Source: an uncultured Propionibacteriaceae bacterium (lineage in GTDB: Bacteria > Actinomycetota > Actinomycetes > Propionibacteriales > Propionibacteriaceae). Taken from it: 64,000 bases of DNA. This document shows, one piece after another, positions 19,470 to 27,476 of the stretch; position 1 is the stretch's first letter, and every line of letters starts with the position of its first letter. The notes under the pieces are model-generated. The model did not search any database, was not told the DNA's origin, and saw only the letters and a list, made by a program, of their open reading frames with translations. The DNA is taken from assembly GCA_937926975.1 (NCBI GenBank), contig CALBCJ010000009.1, positions 1 through 64,000 on the forward strand, read 5' to 3'. The position numbers and the translations under genes are program-made.

Positions 19470-20353
19470 TGGCCGTCTCAGCCGTCTCCCAGCGCCGTCG
19501 CGAGAAGCTCCTCGCGAGCTGGCACGAGTTCTCCTCCAACCGGGGTGGTCTGGCGGGGCTGGTGCTGCTCGTGGTGGTGCTGCTGCTGGCTCTGCTGGCC
19601 CCGCTGATCGCGCCCGCCGAGATGCTGGACGTCACCCGGGTCACGGCCACGTCGAACGCCCCGCCGTCGGCGGACCACCTGCTCGGCACCGACCCGCTGG
19701 GGCGCGACATGCTGGCCCTGCTGCTGTGGGGGGCCCGGGTGTCGCTGCTGGTGGGGCTGACCGCGACCGCGATGTCGGTGACCATCGGCACCACGGTTGG
19801 GATGCTGGCCGGGCACTTCGGTGGGCTGACCCAGCAGGTGCTGCTGCGGGTCATTGACTTCTTCATCGTGATCCCGAGCCTGGTGCTGGCGATCACCTTG
19901 TCGACGGTGCTCTCGCGCGGAGTGGTGACGATCATCATCGCGATCGGGGTCACCAGCTGGGCCGGTACGGCGCGGGTGGTCCGCAGCCAGACCCTGACCA
20001 TCGAGGCCCGACCGTACGTGGAACGGGCCCAGGCCCTCGGCGCCGGCCACGCCCACCTGCTCACCTGGCACGTCCTGCCGGCGGTGATGCCGCTGGTCCT
20101 GGCGAACACGACACTGGCGGTCGGCTCCGCGATCATCGCGGAGTCCACCCTCTCCTTCCTGGGGCTCGGCGACCCGAACACGGTCTCCTGGGGGTCGCTG
20201 CTCAAGACCGCCTTGGACACCGGCTCGGCGACCGCCGGCTACTGGTGGTTCGTGCTTCCACCCGGGATCGCGATCGTGCTCGTGGTGCTCTGCTTCACCC
20301 TGGTCGGCCGGGCCCTCGAGGCCGTTGTCAACCCAGCTTTGAGGGGGCGATGA
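19469..20353 (+). CDS. Peptide ABC transporter permease, OppC/DppC type
   Basis: This 294-residue permease has the OppC N-terminal domain with LLALLAPLIAP, followed by the HLLGTDPLGRDM signature. The EAA-type coupling loop is at YVERAQALGAGHAHL near residue 185. The ATG overlaps the OppB stop by one base. The SFLGLGDPNTVSWG motif near residue 230 is characteristic of this subfamily. It forms the transmembrane channel with the preceding gene. Confidence 0.93.
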   Translation: MAVSAVSQRRREKLLASWHEFSSNRGGLAGLVLLVVVLLLALLAPLIAPAEMLDVTRVTATSNAPPSADHLLGTDPLGRDMLALLLWGARVSLLVGLTATAMSVTIGTTVGMLAGHFGGLTQQVLLRVIDFFIVIPSLVLAITLSTVLSRGVVTIIIAIGVTSWAGTARVVRSQTLTIEARPYVERAQALGAGHAHLLTWHVLPAVMPLVLANTTLAVGSAIIAESTLSFLGLGDPNTVSWGSLLKTALDTGSATAGYWWFVLPPGIAIVLVVLCFTLVGRALEAVVNPALRGR

Positions 20354-22020
20354 TGGAGCTGCGCTGGAACAGTGTGACGATCTCGTACGCGCTGCGCGGG
20401 CAGAGCGAGCGGCTGACCGCCGTGAAGGACGTCTCGCTGACCATCGCCTCCGGTGAGAGCGTCGGGATCGCTGGGGAGTCCGGCTGCGGGAAGTCGACCC
20501 TGGCGATGTCGGCGCTGCGGCTGCTGCCGAAGTCGGCCGAGGTGACCGGCGAGGTCCTGCTCGACGGTGAGAACGTAGGGCAGATGTCGTTCGGGCGGCT
20601 GCGGGCCGTCCGCTGGACCTCCGCGGCGATCGTCTTCCAGGGCGCGATGAGCTCGCTGAACCCGGTTCACAAGGTGCGCTGGCAGATCGGCGAGGCGCTG
20701 CGGCTCCACTCCCGCGAGCCCTGGGCCGATGAGGCCGGCCGGCGGGCCCGGGTCGACGAGCTGCTGCGGCAGGTCGACCTGCCGGTGGCCAAGGCCGATG
20801 CGTACCCGCACGAGCTGTCAGGTGGGCAGAAGCAGCGGGTGATGATCGCGATGGCGCTGGCCTGCGACCCCGACATCATCGTCGCTGACGAGCCGACCAC
20901 CGCCCTCGACGTCGTGGTCCAGGCCCAGGTGCTGGGGGTCTTGAGCGCCCTGGTCAAGGAGCGGGGCCTGTCGCTGATGATGATCAGCCACGACCTGTCG
21001 GTGCTGGCGGCGACCTGCGAGCGGCTCGTGGTGATGCGCGATGGGCAGATCATTGAGCAGGGCCCGTCGCACGAGGTGATGCGCTCGCCGCAGCACCAGC
21101 ACACCCAGGACCTGGCGGCGGCCTTCCCCACCATCGGCGACCAGTCCTCCCGGCTGCGGGTCGGGCGCCGGGCGGTGACCTCGACCACCTCGGCCAGTAC
21201 CGAGGCCCTGCTGGAGGTGGAAGACCTGGTGGTCGACTTCCACGCCCGCGGGCAGCGGGTCCGGGCGGTGGACCAGGTGTCGCTGCGCTGCGGCCCGGGC
21301 GAGATCGTGGCCCTGGTCGGGCAGTCCGGCTCCGGGAAGACCACCCTGGCCCGGACCATCCTTGGGCTGCAGCGCCCCACCTCGGGGCAGGTCCGGTTCG
21401 ACGGCGAGCCGCTCCCCCGCCGGCAGCGGGCGCTGCGCGCGTACCGGCGCCAGGTGCAGTTCGTGCCGCAGGACCCGGCCGCGTCGCTGAACCCGAAGCT
21501 GACCGTGTACGAGGCGGTGGCGGAGGGTCTGCGGATCCACCGCTTCGACGGCGACGAGCGGGAACGGGTGGCTCAGGCACTGCGGCAGGCCGAGCTGGAG
21601 CCGCCGGAGCGGTTCTTCGGCGCCATTCCCAGCGAGCTCTCCGGTGGCCAGCGGCAGCGGGTCGTGATCGCCGGTGCGCTGGCGCTGCAGCCCCAGTTCC
21701 TGGTCGCTGACGAGCCGGTGGCCTCGCTCGATGCCTCGGTCCGTGGTGAGGTGCTGGCCCTGCTGCTGACCCTGAAGAACACTCTCGGGCTGGGGGCGCT
21801 GGTGATCACCCACGACCTGGGTCTGGCCTGGAACATCGCCGACCGGGTCCTGGTGATGCACCAGGGCCGGGTCGTTGAGCAGGGCCCCGTCGAGCAGGTG
21901 CTGCTGGACCCGCAGCACGAGTACACCAAGACGCTGCTGGCAGTGGTCCCGAGCGCCGTGGTCGAGTCCGACCTGGCCTTCGACGCCGTAGCCGAGTCCG
22001 TCACCCAGGAGTCCTCATGA
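20350..22020 (+). CDS. Dual-domain peptide ABC transporter ATPase (OppD-OppF fusion)
   Basis: This 556-residue protein carries two complete ABC domains. The first has Walker A GESGCGKST at residues 42-50, the LSGGQKQR signature and Walker B IIVADEPTTALD. The second has GQSGSGKTT near residue 323, LSGGQRQR and FLVADEPVASLD. The fusion removes the need for separate OppD and OppF. The start codon is one of two consecutive ATGs, overlapping the OppC stop, with a GAGGGGG ribosome binding site. The stop overlaps the LD-carboxypeptidase start as ATGA. Confidence 0.95.
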   Translation: MMELRWNSVTISYALRGQSERLTAVKDVSLTIASGESVGIAGESGCGKSTLAMSALRLLPKSAEVTGEVLLDGENVGQMSFGRLRAVRWTSAAIVFQGAMSSLNPVHKVRWQIGEALRLHSREPWADEAGRRARVDELLRQVDLPVAKADAYPHELSGGQKQRVMIAMALACDPDIIVADEPTTALDVVVQAQVLGVLSALVKERGLSLMMISHDLSVLAATCERLVVMRDGQIIEQGPSHEVMRSPQHQHTQDLAAAFPTIGDQSSRLRVGRRAVTSTTSASTEALLEVEDLVVDFHARGQRVRAVDQVSLRCGPGEIVALVGQSGSGKTTLARTILGLQRPTSGQVRFDGEPLPRRQRALRAYRRQVQFVPQDPAASLNPKLTVYEAVAEGLRIHRFDGDERERVAQALRQAELEPPERFFGAIPSELSGGQRQRVVIAGALALQPQFLVADEPVASLDASVRGEVLALLLTLKNTLGLGALVITHDLGLAWNIADRVLVMHQGRVVEQGPVEQVLLDPQHEYTKTLLAVVPSAVVESDLAFDAVAESVTQESS

Positions 22021-22925
22021 TCGAGTGCCTTGGACCGCTGCAGCCCGGTGACCGGGTCGCCCTGCTGTCGGTGTCCGGCAGCCCCAGTACGACCGGGATG
22101 GCCCGCGGTGCCCGACTGCTGCGGTCGTGGGGGCTGGAGCCGGTCGCGTACCCGAGCACCACGGCCACCCACCCCTCGGCGTCGTACCTGGCCGGGCCGG
22201 ACCAGCTGCGGGCCGACGACCTGATGGCCGCCTGGTGCGACCCCGGCATCGCCGCGGTCTTCTGCGTCCGCGGCGGGTACGGCTCGGTGCGGGTGCTGGA
22301 CCTGCTGGACGCCGAGCGGATGCGGCAGGCGGCCCCGAAGCCCCTGTACGGGTCGTCGGACGTGACGGCCCTGCACGAGTGGCTGGGGGCCCATCTCGGG
22401 GTCTGCAGCTGGCACGCCCCGATGGTCGCCACCGGTGACCTGCTCAACGACCCGACCGCCACCGAGTACCTGCGGGCCGCGGTGCTGGAGGGCTGGCACG
22501 GCCGGGTCTACCGGGGCCCGGGTGCCGAGACTCTGGTCCCCGGCACCGCGACCGGGCGGCTAGTCGGGGGCAACCTGTCGCTGCTGGCGCTCACCCTGGG
22601 GGCCCGCCGCAACCAGCCGCTGGACCAGGGGGGCACGATCGTGCTGCTCGAGGACGTCACCGAGGACAGCTACCGGATCGACGGCTACCTGCAGTCACTG
22701 CTGCGGGCTGGCTGGTTCGACGGGGTTCGGGGCATCGTCTGCGGCAGCTGGCGCAGCTGCGACCTGGACCAGGTCAAGAGCCTGGTCGCCGAGCTCCTGG
22801 CGCCGCTGGGGGTGCCCATCGTGTGGGAGCTGGGCTTCGGGCACGGCCCGGCGTCGTTCAGCGTCCCGCTTGGGGTGAGCGCCCGTCTGGACGCTGGCAG
22901 CAGCCCCTCCCTGACTGTGCTGTAA
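22017..22925 (+). CDS. ldcA: S66 family LD-carboxypeptidase
   Basis: S66 peptidases remove the terminal D-Ala from murein tetrapeptides in cell-wall recycling. This 302-residue protein keeps the Ser-Glu-His triad: S114 in YGSSDVTAL, E212 in VLLEDVTED and H276 in GFGHGP. RGGYGS near residue 85 and YRIDG near 219 are typical. The ATG overlaps the ATPase stop, so it is coupled to the peptide importer. That coupling is the best evidence that the importer carries muropeptides. No signal peptide is seen, so it acts in the cytoplasm. Confidence 0.92.
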   Translation: MIECLGPLQPGDRVALLSVSGSPSTTGMARGARLLRSWGLEPVAYPSTTATHPSASYLAGPDQLRADDLMAAWCDPGIAAVFCVRGGYGSVRVLDLLDAERMRQAAPKPLYGSSDVTALHEWLGAHLGVCSWHAPMVATGDLLNDPTATEYLRAAVLEGWHGRVYRGPGAETLVPGTATGRLVGGNLSLLALTLGARRNQPLDQGGTIVLLEDVTEDSYRIDGYLQSLLRAGWFDGVRGIVCGSWRSCDLDQVKSLVAELLAPLGVPIVWELGFGHGPASFSVPLGVSARLDAGSSPSLTVL

Positions 22926-22954
22926 GCGCTTTCCGGACCGGTCGGGAATCCGGT

Positions 22955-22984
22955 TTGTGCCGGGCACCGCCCACCCGGTATGGT
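22955..22984 (+). promoter_or_regulatory. Promoter of the tRNA-Gly-Cys-Val cluster
   Basis: TTGTGC (22955-22960), an 18-base spacer and TATGGT (22979-22984) form a plausible housekeeping promoter with the transcription start near 22991, about 18 bases before tRNA-Gly. Confidence 0.45.
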
Positions 22985-23008
22985 CTTACCCGCACCTCAA
23001 GGGGGCGT

Positions 23009-23081
23009 GCGGACGTGGCTCAGTTGGTAGAGCATCACCTTGCCAAGGTGAGGGTCGCGGGTTCGAGTCCCGTCGTCCGCT
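23009..23081 (+). tRNA. tRNA-Gly (anticodon GCC)
   Basis: This is a 73-base cloverleaf. The acceptor arms are GCGGACG and CGTCCGC with discriminator T, the anticodon loop is TTGCCAA, and the T arm is GCGGG-TTCGAGT-CCCGT. CCA is not encoded. It is the first of three tandem tRNA genes. Confidence 0.96.
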
Positions 23082-23092
23082 CGGAGCAACAC

Positions 23093-23163
23093 GGTGGAGT
23101 GGCCGAGAGGCGAGGCAACGGACTGCAAATCCGTGTACACGGGTTCAAATCCCGTCTCCACCT
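23093..23163 (+). tRNA. tRNA-Cys (anticodon GCA)
   Basis: This is a 71-base cloverleaf. The acceptor arms are GGTGGAG and CTCCACC, the anticodon loop is CTGCAAA and the T arm is ACGGG-TTCAAAT-CCCGT. It lies 11 bases after tRNA-Gly. Confidence 0.95.
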
Positions 23164-23164
23164 C

Positions 23165-23236
23165 GGGCGTTTGGCGCAGCGGTAGCGCGCTTCCCTGACA
23201 CGGAAGAGGTCACTGGTTCAAACCCAGTAACGCCCA
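23165..23236 (+). tRNA. tRNA-Val (anticodon GAC)
   Basis: This is a 72-base cloverleaf. The acceptor arms are GGGCGTT and AACGCCC with discriminator A, the anticodon loop is CTGACAC and the T arm is ACTGG-TTCAAAC-CCAGT. It begins two bases after tRNA-Cys and is very similar to tRNA-Val(CAC) at 13129. Confidence 0.96.
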
Positions 23237-23282
23237 CTCAGCTTTCCTCCAGCCCCACGGGCCGGTCTTCCCCCAGCAGTGG

Positions 23283-24077
23283 TTAGGGCAGCCGGGGCGG
23301 GGCCAGGCGGCGGTTCGCCAGCACCGGCAGTCCCCGGCGGGCCTGGGCCACCCGGTCCAGGTCCAGCTCCGCCAGCAGCAGCTGCGCCCCCTCGCCGGCA
23401 CCGGCGACCGTGACTCCCAGCGGGTCGACCACCATCGAGCGGCCGATCGTGAGTGGCCCGACCGATCCGCAGGCCACCAGGTAGCACGTCGTGTCCAGGG
23501 CCCGGGCGGTGACCAGGGTGGTCCAGTGGTGCTCCTTGAGCGGCCCCTTCACCCAGGCCGCCGGGCAGAGGATCACCTCGGCACCGGCCAGCGCCAGCGA
23601 CACCGCCAGGTCCGGGAAGCGCAGGTCGTAGCAGATCATCGCCCCCAGCCGGACTCCGTCCAGGCTCACCACCGGTGGCAGCTGCTCGCCCGGAGCCACC
23701 GTGTCCGACTCCCGGGTGGTGAAGGCGTCGTACGGGTGCAGCTTGGTGTAGCTCGCCAGCCGCTCGCCCCGGTCGTACAGGACGAAGACATTCTCGGCCT
23801 GGCCGCCCCGCAGCAGGTGCACCGTACCGGCCAGCGCGATCCCCTGCTCCCGGCTGGCCCGGGCCAGCCCGGCCACGAACGGACCAGACTCGGGCTGGGC
23901 CGCCTCGGCGGTGTACTCCGGGCGGGCCGGGTCGTAGCCGACCAGTCCCTCGGGCAGCAGCAGCAGCCGCGCCCCCTGGCTGCTGGCCCGCCGCGCTAGC
24001 TCGTTGATCGTGGCCAGGTTGGCCTCCGGGTCACGCTCGATCCGGACCTGGCCCAGGGCTACCCGCAGTGTCGTCAC
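23283..24077 (-). CDS. Carbon-nitrogen hydrolase (nitrilase superfamily amidase)
   Basis: This 264-residue nitrilase-superfamily enzyme hydrolyses C-N bonds in amides. The Glu-Lys-Cys triad is complete: E in LLLLPEGL, K in YTKLHPYD and C in MICYDLRFPDL. The spacing is like Nit2/omega-amidase members. I chose the GTG at 24077 (VTTLRVALGQ), the conserved beginning of the fold. It diverges from the aminotransferase gene with a 58-base gap that must hold both promoters. The substrate cannot be determined. Confidence 0.88.
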   Translation of the reverse strand: MTTLRVALGQVRIERDPEANLATINELARRASSQGARLLLLPEGLVGYDPARPEYTAEAAQPESGPFVAGLARASREQGIALAGTVHLLRGGQAENVFVLYDRGERLASYTKLHPYDAFTTRESDTVAPGEQLPPVVSLDGVRLGAMICYDLRFPDLAVSLALAGAEVILCPAAWVKGPLKEHHWTTLVTARALDTTCYLVACGSVGPLTIGRSMVVDPLGVTVAGAGEGAQLLLAELDLDRVAQARRGLPVLANRRLAPPRLP

Positions 24078-24135
24078 CCAACGATGGTGGCACAGCGTCG
24101 ATACGATGACCCGGGACCAGAGGGAGGAGGCCGCT

Positions 24136-25215
24136 GTGACGGTGCCGTTCAACGCCGTGGCGCGGGCCGCTGCCGAGCAGCGCGAGTCGCTGCTGGCTGC
24201 CACTGCCGCCGTCATCGACTCCGGCTGGCTGGTCCACGGCCGCCAGCACCAGGCCTTCGAGGCCGAGCTCGCCGCCTACCTCCAGGTGGGCGAGGCCTGC
24301 GGAGTCGGCAACGGCACCGATGCCCTGGAGATCGGGCTGCGGGCGCTGCGACGCGACCACCGGCGGACCGTGGTCACCGTGGCCAACGCTGGCGGCTACA
24401 CGACCGCCGCTGCCCGGGCGGCCGGGCTGCGGCTGCGGTACTGCGACATCGACCCCGAGACCCTGCTGCTCGACCCGGCCCGGCTGGCCGAGGCAGTCGA
24501 CGACGACACCTTCGCGGTCGTGGTGACCCACCTGTACGGGCGGGCTGCTGACGTCACCGCGGTCCGGGCCGCACTGCCGCCGGGGGTGGCGTTGGTCGAG
24601 GACTGCGCCCAGTCGATCGGGGCCCGGACTCCGGCCGGGATGACCGGCTCCCTGGGCGACCTGGGCACTTTCAGCTTCTACCCCACCAAGAACCTCGGCG
24701 CCCTCGGCGACGGCGGCGCGATCACCACCAGTGACCCCGAGCTGGCTGCCCGGGTCCGCCACCTCGCCCAGTACGGCTGGGGCGACAAGTACACCGTCAC
24801 TACCCCGAGCGGGCGGAACTCCCGCCTCGACGAGCTGCAGGCCGCGTACCTGCGGCTCCGGCTGCCGCTGGTCGACCAAGCCAACCAGCGCCGCCGCGAG
24901 ATCGTGGCCCGCTACCGCGCCGCCGCCCCGGCCTCGGTCCGGGTGCTGCCCGCGCCCGACGAGAGCCACGCCGCGCACCTCGCGGTGGTCGTCACCGATG
25001 ACGCCGCCCGGCTGGCCCAGCACCTGGCCGGGCACGGTGTCCAGACCGCGGTCCACTACCCCGTCCCCGACCACCGGCAGCCCGCCTGGCAGGACCTGCC
25101 GGGAAGCCTCCCGGTGACCGAGTCGATGGTCGGGCGGATCCTCTCGCTGCCGCTCTTCGCCGAGCTGACCGAGTCCGAGATCGCGCAGGTGTGCGGTGCC
25201 CTCGCCTCCGCCTGA
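24136..25215 (+). CDS. DegT/DnrJ/EryC1/StrS family sugar aminotransferase (FdtB-like)
   Basis: This 359-residue PLP enzyme probably puts an amino group on a dTDP-3-keto-6-deoxyhexose. The PLP lysine lies in YPTKNLGALGDGG (about residue 184), and GNGTDAL near residue 58 and EDCAQSIGA near residue 155 are family motifs. The GTG at 24136 follows a strong GGGAGGAGG site. A matching ketoisomerase-acetyltransferase fusion lies 2.4 kb downstream, which points to 3-amino-3,6-dideoxyhexose synthesis (FdtB or QdtB role). The stop overlaps the next gene by 20 bases. Confidence 0.9.
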   Translation: MTVPFNAVARAAAEQRESLLAATAAVIDSGWLVHGRQHQAFEAELAAYLQVGEACGVGNGTDALEIGLRALRRDHRRTVVTVANAGGYTTAAARAAGLRLRYCDIDPETLLLDPARLAEAVDDDTFAVVVTHLYGRAADVTAVRAALPPGVALVEDCAQSIGARTPAGMTGSLGDLGTFSFYPTKNLGALGDGGAITTSDPELAARVRHLAQYGWGDKYTVTTPSGRNSRLDELQAAYLRLRLPLVDQANQRRREIVARYRAAAPASVRVLPAPDESHAAHLAVVVTDDAARLAQHLAGHGVQTAVHYPVPDHRQPAWQDLPGSLPVTESMVGRILSLPLFAELTESEIAQVCGALASA

Positions 25216-26155
25216 GCCCCACCACTCGGTCGTGGTGCCGGTGTACGGCAACCGAGACACTCTGCCGGCGCTGCTGCAGCGGCTGGAGCGGCTGGCCGGT
25301 GAGCTGCCGGGGCCGCTGGAGGTGGTGCTCGTGGTCGACGGCTCCCCCGATGACTCGGCCCAGGTCCTGGCCCAGCACGCTCCCCGGGCCCAGATCCCGG
25401 TCCGGGTGCTCAGCCACTCCCGCAACTTCGGCTCCTTCGCCGCGATCCGCACCGGCCTGGCGGCTGCCCGCGGTGACCTGATCGGGGTGATGGCCGCCGA
25501 CCTGCAGGAGCCGCCAGAGTTGATGGTGGACTTCTTCGCCGCGCTGCGCGACGGTGCCGAGGTCGCCGTCGGGCGCCGTACCGGTCGGGCCGACCCGGCC
25601 TCCAGCTCGCTGCTGTCGCGGGTCTACTGGTCGGCGTACCGAAGGTTCGTGATGCCGTCGATCCCGCCGGGCGGGGTCGATGTGTTCGCTGTCACCCGGG
25701 ATGTCGCCCAGACCCTGACGGGCTTCACCGAGGCCCACTCCAGCCTGGTCGGGCAGCTGTTCTGGATCGGCTACCGGAGGGTCGAGATCGGCTACCAGCG
25801 CCAGCCGCGCCCCTCCGGCCGCAGCGGCTGGACGACGCGCAAGAAGGTCACCTACCTGCTCGACAGCGTCTTCGCCTTCACCGACCTCCCGATCCGGCTG
25901 CTGACCGGGATCGGGGTGCTCGGGGTGCTGGCGACCACCGCGGTCTCGGTGCTGGTACTGGTGGCCTGGGCGCTCGGCCGGATCGAGGTCCCCGGCTACA
26001 CCCCGCTGATGCTGGTGATCCTGTTCTGCACCTTTACGATGCTGCTCGGACTCGGGATCGTCGGCTCGTACGTGTGGCGGATCTTCGAGAACAGCAAGGC
26101 CCGGCCGCTGTCGATCGTCTCTGAGGAGACCAGCTACGGCGAGCCGTGGCAGTGA
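25196..26155 (+). CDS. Family 2 glycosyltransferase, GtrB/DPM-like
   Basis: This 319-residue protein has an N-terminal GT2 domain (SVVVPVYGNRDTLP; DGSPDDS near residue 50; MAADLQEPPE near residue 102, giving the DxD-like DLQ) and two C-terminal membrane helices (about residues 236-260 and 270-295). This architecture is that of GtrB/DPM1 enzymes, which charge a polyprenyl phosphate with a sugar at the cytoplasmic face. The start is GTG inside the aminotransferase gene end. A GtrA-like partner follows with a 10-base overlap. The sugar donor is not fixed by sequence. Confidence 0.9.
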   Translation: MPSPPPEPHHSVVVPVYGNRDTLPALLQRLERLAGELPGPLEVVLVVDGSPDDSAQVLAQHAPRAQIPVRVLSHSRNFGSFAAIRTGLAAARGDLIGVMAADLQEPPELMVDFFAALRDGAEVAVGRRTGRADPASSSLLSRVYWSAYRRFVMPSIPPGGVDVFAVTRDVAQTLTGFTEAHSSLVGQLFWIGYRRVEIGYQRQPRPSGRSGWTTRKKVTYLLDSVFAFTDLPIRLLTGIGVLGVLATTAVSVLVLVAWALGRIEVPGYTPLMLVILFCTFTMLLGLGIVGSYVWRIFENSKARPLSIVSEETSYGEPWQ

Positions 26156-26580
26156 ACCGGGACCTGGCGGCGGGGCTGCGGTTCCTGGTCGCCGGAGGCT
26201 TCAACACGGTCGTCACCGGGGCGGCGCTGAGTCTGCTGGCGCTAGTGGTCGAGCCGCGGCTGGCGTACGGGATCGTCTTCGTGGCCGGGACTGCCTTGTC
26301 GCTGGTGCTGTCGGGCCGGTTCGTCTTTCGGCGCCGGATCACCTGGCAGCGGGCGCTCGGCTACGTCGTGATGTACCTAGTGGTGTTTGGGGCCGGGCTG
26401 CTGGTGCTGCAGCTGGCTCTGGCTGCCGGGCTGCCGGCTGCCCTGTCCGGGCTGGTCGCGCTGGTGACCGCTCCGCTCAGCTTCCTCGGCGGGCGGCTAC
26501 TGTTCTGGAAGTACGGGCCCAAGCCCCCCGAGCCAGGAGAGCCAGATGAGCGTGTACGTCCACCCGCAGGGGATCTGTGA
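26146..26580 (+). CDS. GtrA family membrane protein
   Basis: This 144-residue protein has four hydrophobic helices (about residues 8-32, 36-54, 67-90 and 96-120), the GtrA/DPMS pattern, with FLVAGGFNTVVTGAAL near the N-terminus and RFVFRRRITW between helices two and three. GtrA proteins are thought to flip polyprenyl-linked sugars across the membrane. The GTG start overlaps the GT2 gene and the 3' end overlaps the next gene by 35 bases, so all three are translated together. Confidence 0.9.
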   Translation: MAVNRDLAAGLRFLVAGGFNTVVTGAALSLLALVVEPRLAYGIVFVAGTALSLVLSGRFVFRRRITWQRALGYVVMYLVVFGAGLLVLQLALAAGLPAALSGLVALVTAPLSFLGGRLLFWKYGPKPPEPGEPDERVRPPAGDL

Positions 26581-27475
26581 GTCGTCGACCGTCGGTGAGG
26601 GCACCCGGGTCTGGGCCTTCGCCCATGTCCTGCCCGGCGCCCGGGTCGGTCGAGACGTCAACATCTGCGACCACGTCTTCATTGAGAACGAGGTGACCAT
26701 CGGCGACCGGGTCACCCTCAAGTGCGGGGTCCAGGTCTGGGACGGGGTGCACCTCGGCGACGACGTCTTCGTCGGACCGAACGTCACTTTCACCAATGAC
26801 CCCTTCCCTCGCAGCAAGGTCTGGCCCGAGCAGTACGCCCAGACCCACGTCCTGGCCGGCGCCTCGCTGGGCGGCGGCTCGGTGATCCTGCCTGGGGTGA
26901 CGATCGGGCGCCGGGCGATGGTCGGGGCGGGCGCGGTCGTCACCAAGGACGTCCCGGCGAACGCGGTCGTGGTCGGCAACCCGGCCCGGATCGTGGGCTA
27001 CGTCGACGCAGCCGACGCCCGGCTGCCGGACTACCCGGCCGCCGCGCTGCCCACCAGCCAGATGAGCGGCGCTCTGGAGCCGCCGCTGTACCGGGTCACG
27101 ATCGCCTCCGACATCCGCGGCAGCCTCGCGGCGGTGGAGTTCGACCAGCTGCCGTTCACGCCGCAGCGGTTCTTCTGCGTCTACGGAGTGCCGTCGAAGG
27201 ATGTCCGCGGGATGCACGCCCACCGCCGCTGCCAGCAGCTGCTGGTGGCACTGTCGGGCTCGGTGACCTGCCTGGTCGACGACGGGAACCGGCGCCAGAC
27301 CTTTCTGCTGGACCATCCGGGAGTGGCGCTGCACATGCCGGCACTGACCTGGGGGACCCAGTACGGCTACGCCCCGGGGACGGTGCTGGCGGTCTTCGCC
27401 TCCCACCCGTACGACCCGGACGACTACCTGCGGAGCTATGACGACTTTCTGCGGGAGGTCGGGGGCGCAGGCTGA
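26546..27475 (+). CDS. Fused sugar N-acetyltransferase and 3,4-ketoisomerase (FdtC-FdtA / WxcM-like)
   Basis: This 309-residue fusion has two domains. The N-terminal half (about residues 8-150) is a left-handed beta-helix of hexapeptide repeats (VTIGDRVTLKCGVQVWDGV) ending in VVGNPARIVGY, the acetyltransferase pattern. The C-terminal half (about 172-305) is a cupin with GMHAHRRCQQLLVALSGSV, matching dTDP-sugar 3,4-ketoisomerases. WxcM is the known fused form. The two steps flank the FdtB aminotransferase reaction. The ATG follows a CAGGAGAG site inside gtrA. The product, Fuc3NAc or Qui3NAc, cannot be told apart here. Confidence 0.88.
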   Translation: MSVYVHPQGICESSTVGEGTRVWAFAHVLPGARVGRDVNICDHVFIENEVTIGDRVTLKCGVQVWDGVHLGDDVFVGPNVTFTNDPFPRSKVWPEQYAQTHVLAGASLGGGSVILPGVTIGRRAMVGAGAVVTKDVPANAVVVGNPARIVGYVDAADARLPDYPAAALPTSQMSGALEPPLYRVTIASDIRGSLAAVEFDQLPFTPQRFFCVYGVPSKDVRGMHAHRRCQQLLVALSGSVTCLVDDGNRRQTFLLDHPGVALHMPALTWGTQYGYAPGTVLAVFASHPYDPDDYLRSYDDFLREVGGAG

Positions 27476-27476
27476 G

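Noticed and set aside
22823..23286. Plus-strand open frames covering the tRNA cluster
   Set aside because: The sequence folds into three complete tRNAs with correct anticodon arms; the frames are incidental.
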